Shown: positions 25,305 through 37,551 of the stretch, piece by piece
Position numbering within the stretch: position 1 is the stretch's first letter
Layout: the number at the start of each line of letters is the position of its first letter
From: Ulota crispa
Lineage: Eukaryota; Streptophyta; Bryopsida; Orthotrichales; Orthotrichaceae
Assembly (NCBI GenBank): GCA_963920765.1
Contig: OY987243.1
Coordinates: 17,851,419 to 17,915,418 of the forward strand
Direction of reading: 5' to 3'
Length of the DNA: 64,000 bases
Position numbers and translations under genes: made by a program
The notes under the pieces: model-generated
The model's database searches: none
Seen by the model: the letters and a program-made list of their open reading frames with translations, nothing else
Told to the model about the DNA's origin: nothing

Positions 25305-28300
25305 GTTTGTCGAGTCTGACTTCACTTGAGTATTAGGGTTGTTGTTAGAGGTTGCGGTTTATCCCCTCTAATATAATATCTCATTCATTACAATATTTGT
25401 ATTTTGTTCTTCTTGTAAAAGTTGCGGACATCTCCTTTCTTTGAAGGTTTAGAAGTTGCGGTTTACCCTCTTTAAAATAATATTTTATTTTACTTTAATT
25501 ATCCTATTATTTTCTAATTTTTAATATGGCTGAACCTCAAGATTATATCATATCTGAAGCTGTTGAGTCTTAATTAGAAGCTATCATTAACGCTATCACC
25601 ATGTTGTCAAATTGGACCACAACAATTGTAAGAATTATTGGTGGTCTTCAACAATACCAACCTTCCGTCAATTTGGAGAGAAGAACTCTACTTGTGGTTC
25701 GACAAAATCTACTATTACCAGTACAACAAAAAAAACTTTTTATTAGTCTTCCTAAAAAATTCGATAGTACACACTCCAAATTTCAAAGATTTGTCAATCA
25801 GATTCGATTGATAATTACCTTATAATCAGGATGCTATCCAACACAGGAATCACGAGTTGGATTTGTTGGAACTTTATTTACAGGACAAGCTTTATCATGG
25901 TGTGCTCCTTTGTTTGAAAAATGCTCACTTATATTGAGCAACTTTAACATTTTTCTTGAAGCTTTTGCAAAAACGTTTGGTGAACATGATAAGATTCGTT
26001 GGACAATTACAAAAATTTAGTCCTTACGACAAGGGATACGTTTTGCATCGGCTTACGCCTCGGACTTTTGACAACTTAAACGTGACATCAATTGGGATGA
26101 AACAGCTCTCATGAGTTGATTCTATTAGAGATTAAAGGATTCTGTAAAAGATGTATTTTTATCATTTCCTGATCCGCAAACGTTGAATGAAGCAATTAGT
26201 CAAGCGATTAAATGCAATAATCGACTTTTCTAACATCGTCAAGACCAGATTCCATCAAATGAACAAATAATTTGTTTTATCTCATTTGTATCGACAAGTA
26301 ATTTAATTTTGCATTTGGAGACTACAGATATACATATCAACGCAATACGTGTCAAACATCTCATTCCGAAAAAAAAAGAAATGTTGCATAGAGGAGGGAC
26401 TATGCTTATATTGTAATGAGCGAAGCCATAGAATTCCTAATTGCTTAAAGAAGCTGAATCAACGTATTATTAAGACTGCAGCTGCCATCGTCTAGAAAAA
26501 CAAAGATACCTAACCACAATAGAAACCGTGCGGCTGGATAATACAATTTTACAATAGCAATTAAGTTCCTCCATTTCCGCTCAATTTGCCTCTTGTTTTA
26601 TCATTCTTTATCTGTTGGTTCTTAAAAATTTGAAACCACTATTCTATTAGATTCAAGAGCATCTGCTTGTTTTTTAAATGAAAAATTTGTTAAAAGTCAC
26701 AAATTCTTTTTAATTTAGAAATCTTAGTCCATCAATGTAAAAGTGATAGATGGATGACTTTTATCTTCTGGCAGTATCACACACAAAATAATATTTTTAG
26801 ATGTGACATTTGAAGGTTATAATAACAAAATTATCCTCAATATCATCAAAACCCCATCAAATCTTGTTGTTTTTTGTCTTTTGTGATTAGAAGAGTACAA
26901 TCCGTTAATAGACTGGAAGGTTACAAAAGATGTTTTTCCTCAAAAGCCATCTATTCAGTAAACTTGTTATACAATATATTGAAAAATTTGTTGAAAAACA
27001 TGTTAATAAATAAACTAGCAAATTGTAAGTAAAAAAATCTATGTTCATTGGAGCAAAAATGTTTATAAAAATGACCAAATAAGATATACCATTTGTTATC
27101 TATGCGGCTCTAACTAGTGAAGAGAAGATCACAACAACTAGTATCTCGGAGCAGTATAAAGATTTTGAAGATATTTTTTTAAAGAAAAATGCTGATATAT
27201 TACCGGAGCATTGATTATATGATTGTACTATAGACTTGGTGAAAGGAGCACAATCTCTTTTTGACCCAATTTATAACCTATCACAAACGGAATTGGAGGA
27301 ATTCCGGAATTACATTGACAAAAATTTGGCCAAGAACTTCATTCATCATTTCAAATCGCTTGCTAGAGCGCATATTTTATTTATAAAAAGAAAGATGGCT
27401 CTTTACAAATGTGCGTAAATTATTGAGGTCTCAATAAAATGACAAAGAAGAACCGCTATCCATTATTTTTTATCTCTGGACTTTTAGATTAACTTGAAAG
27501 CGCAAAGATTTTTATTAAAATTGATTTACGCAAAGTTTACAATCTTGTACAAATAAAAAAAGGAAACAAATAGAAGACAGCATTTTGTACAAAATATGGC
27601 CATTTTGAGTATAATGTCATGCCATTTGCTTTTACAAATATTCCATCAATATTTCATATGATGGATGACATCTTTCAAGAAAATCTTGACAACTTTGTTA
27701 TTATCTACTTAGATGACATTTTGGTATTTTTCAAAAACAAAAAAGATCATGCAAAATACGTTTGATTAGTCTTTGAAAAACTACGCGAACGAAGACTTTA
27801 TACAAAATTAGATAAATGTTTATTTCATCAAATTGAGATGGAATTTTTGGGATTCATTGTAACTACGAAGGGCTTGAAGATGGATTCCAAGAAGATGGAA
27901 ACTATCTTGTCTTGGAAAATTCCAAAGACCATTATAGATGTGTAATATTTTCTTGGTTTTGCTAACTTCTATTGGATATTTATCAAGGGTTATTCTCAAG
28001 TTGTTGCTTTGTTTACTCAATTAACAAGCACGGACAAGCTCGACTGGGGACCACTAACGGAAAAAGCTTTTAAGGATTTAAAGACCGCAATCACTAAGGC
28101 TCTAATTTTAATTTACTCAAATTTTTCAAATACATTCTATTTAAAAACCGATGCCTTAGATTTTGCTTTGGGAGCTGTAGTTTTACAACTAGAGGAAAAC
28201 TAGAAGCTGCATCCTATTGCTTTCTATTCTCAGAAATTTTTTGATGCAGAGATCAATTATGAAATTTACAATAAGGAACTTTTTGCTATTGTGGATTATT

Positions 28301-30075
28301 TTCAAGAGTAGCGCCATTTCCTTGAAAAAGCTACGCATTTGGTGACTGTTTATACAGACCACAAAAATTTGGAATATTTCATGTTATCTTGTATTTTAAA
28401 TTGATTTCAAGCTCGATGGAATATGTCTCTCTTCCGGTTCGACTTTATAATCACATATTAACTAGGAAAGCAACAAAGATAATCTAATGTTTTATCAAGA
28501 AGATCATATTTTGCGCCTAAGATTGGAAAAACAACATTTGATCAACATCGTAGAACTTTGTTGAAGCTAGAATTATTTTGCATTTGCGCTACAATTATAC
28601 CATTACCTATAGATGGAGACTTCCTCAACCAAATGTGAGTTGTAATTATTAAAGATTGTATAGCCCTCAACATTAAGCGTCGCAGTGGTGAAAAAGAAAA
28701 TTTTAAAATGAATGGAGATTTGTTATATTTTGAAGAATGTTTATTCATTTTAGAAGGTTCAATATGACTTTGCATTCTTTAATTTTGTTATGACTTCCTA
28801 GCCGCAGGTCATTTTGGATACAACAAGATTTTGGAACTTGTTTTTAGATATTTTTGGTGGCTCTAATTGTGGAAGGATGTGAAAGATTTTGTTACCTCTT
28901 GTGACATTTGTTCAAGATCCAAAAATCTTCGGCATCACCCTTACAGACTTTTGCAATTGTTGTCTATTCTATGTTGGCCGTAGTCTTCAATTTCTATGGA
29001 TTTTATCACGGATTTGTTGCCATCAGATTCATTTGACAACATTTTTGTTGTGGTAGATCGGTTTACAAAAATGACACACTTTATCTCTTGCAAAAATACT
29101 TCATTAAGTGAAAATACGGCAAGACTATTTTTTAATAATGTATATCGATATCATGGTTTACTATACAATATTGTATCAGATTGAGGACTTCAATTTGTAC
29201 CAAAATTTTGGAGACATCTTTTCAAAATATTGAAAGTGAAAATCAATCTCTCTTTAACTTTTCATCCTTAAACTGATGGTTAAACAGAACAAGTCAATTA
29301 AGTCTTTTGAGCAATATTTACAATGCAGTATCAATTATCAACAAGACAACTAGACAATATATTTGCCATTAGCGGAGTTTGCATACAAAAATATTCTTCA
29401 TGTTTCAACTTAATAAACACCATTTTATTCCAATTATGGCTATCATCCAAAACTTGATTTGTTAAGTTCACCAGTAAATAGTAATCCAGCAGTTGACGAC
29501 TTTGCAAGACAATTATTGCAAATCAAGATATTTTGAAGCTTCAACTACATCTTGCCCAAGAGTCTTACAATACAACTGTGGACAAATATCGCAATCAAGT
29601 ACCTGATTTTCAAATTGAAGATAAAATATGGCTTATTCAACGGAATATTAAGATCAAGCGGCCATCTAACAAGTTAGACTACCAGAGATTGGGACCAATT
29701 GTCATTCTAAAGCAGATCAACCCAGTGACATATTGTTTGGAATTACCAGCTTTTATGAAAGTACATCCAGTTTTTCATGTATCTCTTTTAGAACCTTATT
29801 GGCAATCACATTTTTCAAAAAGAATACAATCACCACCACTAAATGTTGAAATTGAGAACCACGATGAATATGAGGTGGAATAAGTATTAAATTTGCGACA
29901 AAGGTGGGGCAAAGTAGAGTATATGGTATACTAGAGTAGTTATGATATCTACGAGTGAACGTGGGAATCAGTCGAGAATCTCGTAAACGTACCGGAAATG
30001 ATACAAAAACTTCATCAACTTTATCCAAATAAGCCTAGGGCTCCTCTTAGGACTTGTCGCTTGAAAAAAAGAAAA

Positions 30076-30322
30076 TGTTAGGAACATTACTTTGGAATGT
30101 TTCATTTTCTTTTACTTTTGACTTTAAAATATCTTTTACTTCAGATTTCTTTCATTTTAGTTCAGAGTATATATAGAGGTCAAGGCTAAAATGTTATTTA
30201 GATTCAACAACATATCTTTTGGAGCCATCGCGCACCTCCTTTGATATTTATTTTTTCATCTTTGAATCCAAGTTCATTCCTAGTTCTTATCGATTATCTT
30301 TCTATTTTTATGTTCGTGATAC
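30076..30322 (+). repeat. 3' LTR of the chromovirus fossil
   Basis: About 247 bases starting TGTTAGG directly after the polypurine tract, aligned with the 5' LTR. The right boundary is set where similarity to the 5' LTR ends and is uncertain by a few bases. Confidence 0.82.
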
Positions 30323-31194
30323 CAGAAGTCTTTTAAAAATTAATAATCCATGGAAGTTGTAATGAAAAATTTGCAAAAATGATTGAGATATTTTATTATG
30401 AACAAGAATATTTTATTGACCCACGAGTTTAGGTATCCGTTAAACCAATGGAGGTTATAACTTGATTCAAAGTAAAATCTCTATGTAAACCATTTTATGC
30501 ATGTATTCCTCTCTCCTCTATTGGTCTTCTGCTATAAGGATTCATTGTAAACCACTTTATGATGTAACCCTCTCTTCTATTGATCTTTTGCTAAAAAGAC
30601 TCAATGTCTTGTTCAATATAACTCACTTTATTCTTGTACCCCTTTCTCATATGGTGGTGAAAAATAAAGTATGACATATCATTGGAAGTTACACCTCAAC
30701 ACTCTCTTTTAATCAATTAGATTGAGCTACTTCCCTAGGTGTTAACATGTCATTAATAGTTGCACCACAACACTTTCTCAGCTAATCAAATTGTGAATGT
30801 GTTCTTTTATATATATAAGATTTTTGGTCTTGCATGTCTACACCTCCATCTCCTCCATATACTAATATTGTAACAAAGAGTTTGAACTTAACAATGAATA
30901 TTGTAAGTAGGAAAATGTGTTTTTTCTTTTCTTTTAGTGATACATTGCATTTTTAGTTGTTGAAAAACAATGTATTGTGATATTATTGCTACAAAAGGGA
31001 TGGAGTACACAAAAAGTATCCAAATGGCTTGCTATAAGATAATCTAGTGTTAAAAGAATTAAAAAGAAATCTTTTCCAAATGCTAAATTATTTATAGAAG
31101 AAAGGCCAACAATAATTTCAAACAATTTGAGGAAGGCATGTTTGAGAGCAATGACAATTGGAGGATTTAACATTGTTACAAAAACATGCAAAGC
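30323..31194. other. Non-coding spacer
   Basis: AT-rich DNA with no recognisable gene; a locally repeated phrase ('cctctctcctctattgg' / 'ccctctcttctattgatc' near 30,510 and 30,567) shows a small decayed duplication of about 60 bases. Confidence 0.4.
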
Positions 31195-31434
31195 TTAATC
31201 TGTAAGCGCCCGAGTGACAAAATCCTGTCATTGGGGATCCCAAGTTTATCTCACTTTTTCTCTTGATCCGTATTGTGAAGAAACTCATGGCTGGTCCCCA
31301 TCAGCAAAAAAGGTAGTCCTTTTTCAAAACCTATGGTTACTTTTTCTGGATGAAATTTTCCAAGCTGTGGTGGCCATTAAACAACCTCCATTTTTTTTTA
31401 AACCCTAAAACAACTCTGAGCGCTCAAGGATTAA
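31195..31434. mobile_element. TTAA-bounded MITE (~230 bp)
   Basis: TTAA at 31195-31198 and 31431-31434 encloses ends TCTGTAAGCGCCCGAG and, inverted, TCCTTGAGCGCTCAGAG, matching at 12 of the first 16 positions. Non-coding. The TTAA target suggests piggyBac-type mobilisation, though the ends start TC rather than CC, so it is a different subfamily from the 17.4 kb and 59.4 kb elements. Confidence 0.72.
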
Positions 31435-32271
31435 GGAACAATTTGCCAATGAGATGAGTGTCTAAACAATGTAATGAGCATTGAATCTTCCAAGTTTGAA
31501 GGCTTGTGTGGAGAAGAAAGTCCTTTCTTTCACAAAAGAATATTCAAGCTCATTTAGATTTTGCTATATCTCACAAGAAATAAAGTGTTACTAAGTGGGT
31601 TTTTTAGATTAGACTAAAGTCAATTGGCAAGCATTTTTTTGCTAAGGTCAATTATTTTTGCTCATATAGTTGTTTTTGGGTATTAGACTCAATAAAAAAA
31701 GAGTCTTATTATTTGATTAGTGAGGAAAACAATCACTATTAGAAGCAGTTTTGGGTCTCCAAAAGGCCCTAGGAGGGTAGCTGTGGTCAACGAAGAAGGA
31801 TAGCATGGGCCAATGAGCCTTGTAACTACCCTAGCTACTAGTAGGTCAGCTGAGTGTGAAATCTTGAGGTTGTGGCCAATGAGAATGAGCTCCCACTTTG
31901 CTCAGTGGACCGCTGCGTACCAATTTTCCATGCTGCCAAATGCGTCAATAGAATAAAATAATCCAAAGCTAGGATGTTAAAGAACAGCTACACTTTTGTA
32001 AAACACATATTTTAAGTTATTGTTCTAATATTTTTATTTACTGTACTAATATTTTGATTTACCATTCTCATATTTTAATACTAGAAGGGACGCTTATGTT
32101 AGCAAAGATAGAGACCAATATTTGTGGGAATCTTGCTAAATGTGTAGTTTCAACATTATTAAGGTTCATCATGTTGTTTCAATGCAACACTATGAATTTA
32201 TCCAAATTTCCTTGCGGCTGCATGCAATTTGTTGAGTTCCTGGAAGAGCCTGTAGCGTTTTTGTGTCAACC
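31435..32271. other. Non-coding spacer upstream of the plus-strand orphan gene
   Basis: No recognised gene or repeat. It may contain the promoter of the orphan frame that starts at 32,272. Confidence 0.35.
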
Positions 32272-33444
32272 ATGGACCAGTTAGCTGAGATCAATCAACT
32301 GCCAGTGGAGGTTCAGAGTGTAGTTCTTTTTAACTCACAAGATGTTGATGGCAAGTGGATTCCCGTGCGGATTGAAATTGGCTCATGGGTTGCCTTAAAA
32401 CCAACTAGTCATGGTCCGTGGGCTAGAGATGCTTGCACTCACAGTGACAAATCACATGCGGATGCATAGAAAGCTCAAGTGTTGCGATTCAGGTGGACTT
32501 CCATTATGAAGCATGGGAGGCATGTGATTAGGCTAGACGCAATCGAAGTGCGTCATACATACCAATGGCGCGAGTTGCATTTGAACCTAGCTATTGGTGC
32601 TAGTGAACCACAAGCTTGCAATCTTCTTTATGCTTCATATTGGGACAATTGGGTGTCGCTGTCATCAGTGCTAGATGTGATTTTGGTGTTGCACCACAAG
32701 ATTAGAGAGACGGGTCGCAATGGGCGCAGTCACAAGCAGTTGCTTGAGAATGGGATTTTCTTTTTGAAGGCTATTTATATTCCAAAGTCTGGCACGGATT
32801 TATATGGGAATATTGAAGCATTGCCGCTGCCCAAGCTTACTGATCCTACTTGGCTTGTTCCGGACATGCACACTTTGGAAGTCTTTTGGCTAAAGTTGGC
32901 AATGGACGTTGCTGCCGCAATGAAAGGTAGCATTGGCAGCAAAGTTGCGCATATATAGTGGTTTATGCCAATTCACGTGATGGTTGACTTGTTTGGAGTG
33001 GTTGATGACATTCAGCGCACACGCACCATGTATATCTTCAATGAACCATTCGATACACTGCTTGCTAGTTTGATGGATCTTAGCTGGGACAAGAAGTGGC
33101 AAGTTGGTCGTGATATCATTAAGACCCAAGTTAGTCGCCCAAACATTAGATTTTGATTTCATATTGCTTGCTAGATGTTGTATATGACTTTCTATTACGT
33201 TAGGTACAAATGCGAGGGAGGTCAAAATTGGGTGGTCATGGATCAAGTAATCATTTCGGATATGGTAAGTTGCAGTGTAGTGTTTGGAGACAAAGTGCTT
33301 CCATTGTTTGAGGTTGGTAAAACATGGCCAGTGTCACACATCCGAGAGGAAATTGCCATTGTGCTATCACAAGAGAGCATCCCAGACTCTTATGACTTGG
33401 TTGTTGAGCAGTCAAGGCAACGCGACAAAAAGGTGCGTGGCTAA
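32272..33444 (+). pseudogene. Orphan gene 1, one frame with in-frame stops; ubiquitin-like tail (weak)
   Basis: A single reading frame stays open for ~390 codons from ATG 32272 to 33444 apart from four in-frame stops (32467, 32956, 33154, 33172). Codon and amino-acid composition remain protein-like throughout: MDQLAEINQLPVEV, LYASYWDNWVSLSSVLDVI, LPKLTDPTWLVPDMHTLEVF, WDKKWQVGRDIIKTQ. The last ~50 residues (VVFGDKVLPLFEVGKTW, then IREEIAIVLSQESIPDSYDL) have the strand-strand-helix rhythm of a ubiquitin-like fold and end KKVRG; this is a guess from pattern only. I do not recognise the family. The AAG-GTGCGT at the end could be a splice donor, so more exons may follow. It converges with orphan gene 2. 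Confidence 0.55.
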
Positions 33445-34174
33445 TATAGATGTGCTTGCATATGCTTTGCTTGAAGGATTAGTCAATTAGAATAAAGCTC
33501 AACCATCTTAACATTTTGGCACTTGATGTTGTGGTAGATTAATAGTCAGTTAGAAGGAAGTACCAAGATAGGGGCAGTGCTACCAGCTCATGGGAGAGTG
33601 AAGATGGTGTCATACTAATGCGGCCGCACAGCGCATTGCAACAATGTGAACTTTACTACCGTTGTAATGATCCGGTTTTTGAAGCTCTCTAGTTTTCTTT
33701 CCTATGGCATAATAGTTCAATGTTTAGGAGACTCCTACTATAAGCTATCTAAAGATGGAAGTGGCCTTATGCTTTTGGCTATATAGTGGTCAAGTAGTAG
33801 AGTCCGTTAAACTGTGTTTTTGAATATTCACTTTGTAGTTGTAGGCTTGGAATAGAATTATTCCTAACTCTTATGAAAAAGTTGTTTTTACATGAAAATG
33901 ATAAAACCCTCAAATAGGGGAAAAATTCCAGAAATCTTGCTAAAGACAAAATTTTGATGTTGCATAGATTTTTGAAAACCTAATGCCGCATGGATTTTTG
34001 TAAATCCGGGCGGAAGTTGTAAGTAGCGTGGTGTAGCGGGTTGCATTGCTTGCGTGTTGTTGTACCTATGGGCTTTCTACGCTTGCTCAACTTTGTGCCT
34101 ACACGGCACTCTTTTGCACTCATTTTCATACATATTTATATGCCAAGTAGTTGTAAAATATTTTGGACTAAATG
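33445..34174. other. Non-coding spacer after orphan gene 1
   Basis: Nothing recognisable; may include the 3' part of orphan gene 1. Confidence 0.35.
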
Positions 34175-34508
34175 AAAATAGGGAAGATTTTATGGATACC
34201 TTTGAAGTTTGCAATATTTAGAAAGGTACCTTTTCTTTTTCAGAAATTACGCAAATACCCTTTTGACCAAAATTTTCAAACATTTGTATGGTTGTGCTTG
34301 TACTTTCTCTATGACCAATGTCAAAGAAGGGACTGTAATGAAATAAAAAAGACACTACATGTGCACAAAGGAGGAAGGAAAGTTTCATACACAACAAAAA
34401 AAATGCCTAAATTTTTTATCCATGGATATTTGTGTAGAGTTCCTAAAAAAGCAAGGATATCTATGTAAATATCCCAAATTTCAGGGGTATCCAAGAAATT
34501 TTCTTATG
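34175..34508. mobile_element. MITE-like inverted-repeat element (~330 bp)
   Basis: The left ~45 bases and the inverted right ~45 bases match well: TGGATACCTTTGAAGTTTGC versus TGGATACCCCTGAAATTTGG, then ATATTTA on both. The interior is non-coding. No target duplication is clear, so superfamily and exact ends are uncertain. Confidence 0.62.
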
Positions 34509-35229
34509 AAAGATACATGAGACAATGAAACATCCAATAACAAATTGTAACAAACATGCATTAATTGAAACAAATGCATGTGATGAAAATACTAAGGATT
34601 ATGTAGTTCTTTCACTTTGCCAAGCTACCTCTATACTGGTGGTTTACAATTCTGAAACCAAAATATGATTTATCCATATTTTTTGAAATATACTATTGGT
34701 AGGATATTCTAATTATACCATGACTTAGTACAAAGAATTGGTTCATAGTATGACATTATTTTAAGACAGACTAATTTCTAAATGCAAATTTAAGCACCCA
34801 ATTTTTTTTTGAGTTTTAGGGTCATTACATTTCAATACATCCTATTTTCAAAGATTAACAAAAACTAGTTTGATATAACATCATGTTGCTTAAAATTATA
34901 ATTGTATAGCCAAGAAATACAAAGAGAGAGCATATGTGTGTACGGTAATTACCATTGATAATTTTAGGATAACATTGATATTTGTTTTCCAATATCTAAT
35001 TTAGATTGAATTAGAAACCAGCTAAATAGTATAAAACCCATTATTATAAGTTGAACATTTTTTATACCATTGCACATGAACTATTGAATAAGGTGGTAGT
35101 GGGTGTCAAACATTTGAATTTTAAAGGTTTTTGGATAATTGTACCAAAAAAAATACTGAAATTTACGAGGTGTTGCTCATGCCACAATCAACAAAGTTAC
35201 CATTCTTGCAAAGCTTCACAAACTACTTG
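34509..35229. other. Non-coding AT-rich spacer
   Basis: No gene or clear repeat seen. Confidence 0.35.
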
Positions 35230-36355
35230 ATAAATTTTTTAGTGAGTCTTCATAACGTATGTATGGGATGTCACAAAGATTGATATGTGATATTATTGAG
35301 GGACATATTTGATATTAAAAAGGTCAAATGTGATATTACAGAGGTCACTATGATTGAACCTATAATACCACACAAACTAGAGATGTGATATTAAAGAGGT
35401 CAAATGTGGTATTACAAATGTTACTATGATTGTATCCATAAAATCATAGAGAATGGAGATGTGATATTACAAAAGTCAAATGTGATATTACAAAAGTCAC
35501 TATGATTGTGTCTAAAATATTACACAAAGTGGAGATGTGGTATTAAAGAGGCTACAATGTGATATTATAGAGGGTCAACTGTGATATTACAAAGGTCACT
35601 ATGATTGTAACTAGAATATCACAGAAAATAGAGATGTGATATTAAATAGATTAAGATATGATATTACAAAGGTCAATTGTAATATTTCAAAGGTCAACTA
35701 TGATATTACAAATGTCAAATGTGATATTACAAAGGTCCCTTTGATTATATCCATGATATTACAAAAAATGAAGATGTGATATTAAAGAGGCCGGTTAGGA
35801 TGTGACATTAAAGAGGTTAGGATGTGGTATTAAAGAGGCCAATTAGGATGTGACATTAAAGAGGTTAGGATGTGGTATTAAAGAGGCCAATTAGGATGTG
35901 ACATTAAAGAGGTTAAGATGTGATATTACAGAGGTCAATGTGATATTACAAAGGTTGCTATGATTGTATCCATAATATCACATAAAATAGAAATATGATA
36001 TTAAAGAGGTTAGGGTGTGATACTATAGAGGTTAGTATTACTACTAATCATACTACAAAAATCTCAATTACCTTTGTAATATTGCATCCTAACCTCCTTA
36101 ATATCACATCTCCATTCTTTGTGATATTATGGATGCAATCCAAGTGACTTTTGTAATATCATATTTGACCTCTATAATAACAAATCCTAACCTCTTTAAT
36201 GTCACACCCTACCTTCTTTAATATCACATCCTACTTTCTTTAATATCACATCCTACCCTCTTTAATATCACATCCTACCCTCTTTAATATTACATCCTAA
36301 CCTCTTTAATATCACACCCTATCTTATTTAATATCAAATCCTACCCTCTGATTTA
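35230..36355. repeat. Inverted minisatellite array of 'gatatta' units
   Basis: Units of the form gatgtgatattaaagaggtc / gatattacaaaggtc, with a longer 'actatgattgta' insert in some, repeat head to tail to about 36,040. From about 36,060 the same units run in the opposite orientation (tctttaatatcacatcctac). The junction makes a large imperfect palindrome. A short array of the same unit lies at 63,112-63,250. Unit lengths vary (about 18-22 bases with ~60-base higher-order groups). No coding capacity. Confidence 0.85.
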
Positions 36356-37551
36356 CCTTTGTATTTCAAAATTTAGGTTACAAAATAAAAATACAAAAAA
36401 GTAATGATAGTGAATAGTGTGTGGTAGCTAGTGACTTGCAATAGTTCAAAAATTTAATATAGATTTCCTACGGTTGTTGCTTAGATCTTCAAGAACACAT
36501 AATATTCAACAATTATTTAAGCTAATATGATAATATAGTACAAAATAAACTTATTAGTTTTGTAGTACAACTAAAACCAAAAAAAGAAAGATTGTAAACA
36601 TCAAAGTTTTAGCAAAAATTAAATCAATCGAGTGAAGAAATTTAATGAATTGAATGAAAATTTGGAACTTAGGTATTCGCCAAAATGTTGTAACAAGTAT
36701 GCCTTATCCACATTTTGTGCAATTTCTCTGATTTGTGCTCTATTTTTTTGCTAATTTTTTTATACAGCTTTTGCCTCTCTTTACCTTCTATTTTTACCCT
36801 CTCTTTCCCTCCTTTTCCCACCCTTTTCCTCTTTCCCCCCAAATGTCTTCCTTTATAGAATTTGAAGTTTATGTAACACCTTGGTTTCATACTAAAATGC
36901 TAAAGGCTAGAGCATCTTTGAAAATGAGGGATAAAGGGGGGTATTCAAATTTTAGAGTCTTTATGATATGTTTGAGAATGTGAAATTAAATAGTAAAATC
37001 TGGTTTTTTAAGTTACTAATCTTTTTAAAGAACACTAACATTATAGAATAATTTTCATTTGCTGCACAAAGATACTGATCAATTTGAACAGATTTGCAAC
37101 CCTCTTTTTTAAGTTTCTAGAACATTTACCAAGTCACATCGCGGTCTAGCTCTAACTTACTAACATTGAATTATGAATGGAATACATGTTGAATTCAAAT
37201 TTTTCAGAATTTATGAATAAGATGTGCAAATGTGCTTAAGTAGTCCCCACATGAACTTCAATTGCTCATAGAAATTTCAATTTTATAGCAATTTATATAA
37301 TTCAAACGCCATTTCGTTCAGCATGCACACTATTTCCTAGAAAAGATAGAAATTTCAAAATGCTTAATCTTTCATTTACAAGGTGTATTCACAATGGAAG
37401 TGCAACAGGTGTACATTTACAATGAACTAGGATAAATAGCCGGTCAAAAAATGTATTTAACTAGAATGAAGTTCAATAGTATGTCTGCAAGAGCATTCTA
37501 GCTAATACACTAAAAAACTAAGATAGACAAGGTTGCTGCTGTAAGTAAAAA
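36356..37551. other. Non-coding AT-rich spacer
   Basis: Contains a long pyrimidine-rich run near 36,770-36,845. Open frames across it are low-complexity and not genes. Confidence 0.4.

Larger units (their letters stand above)
25069..30322 (+). mobile_element. Ty3/gypsy chromovirus fossil with both LTRs
   Basis: Degraded LTR retrotransposon of the chromovirus clade, plus strand. In order: gag region (~25,520-26,450, ending in a CCHC zinc knuckle), protease (~26,600-26,880), reverse transcriptase (~27,300-27,950, with the YLDDI motif), RNase H (~28,100-28,450), integrase (~28,780-29,450) and a C-terminal chromodomain (~29,860-30,020). A polypurine tract (30,064-30,075) abuts the 3' LTR. The element is clearly broken, with well over ten breaks, and cannot be active. 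The LTRs differ at very roughly one position in eight by eye, so it is old. No target duplication could be recognised. Domain order with integrase after RNase H plus the chromodomain makes the family assignment firm. Confidence 0.9.

Noticed and set aside
35230-36355. Regular spaced repeats resembling a CRISPR array
   Set aside because: Unit length varies, the 'spacers' are themselves related, orientation flips midway, and the genome is eukaryotic.
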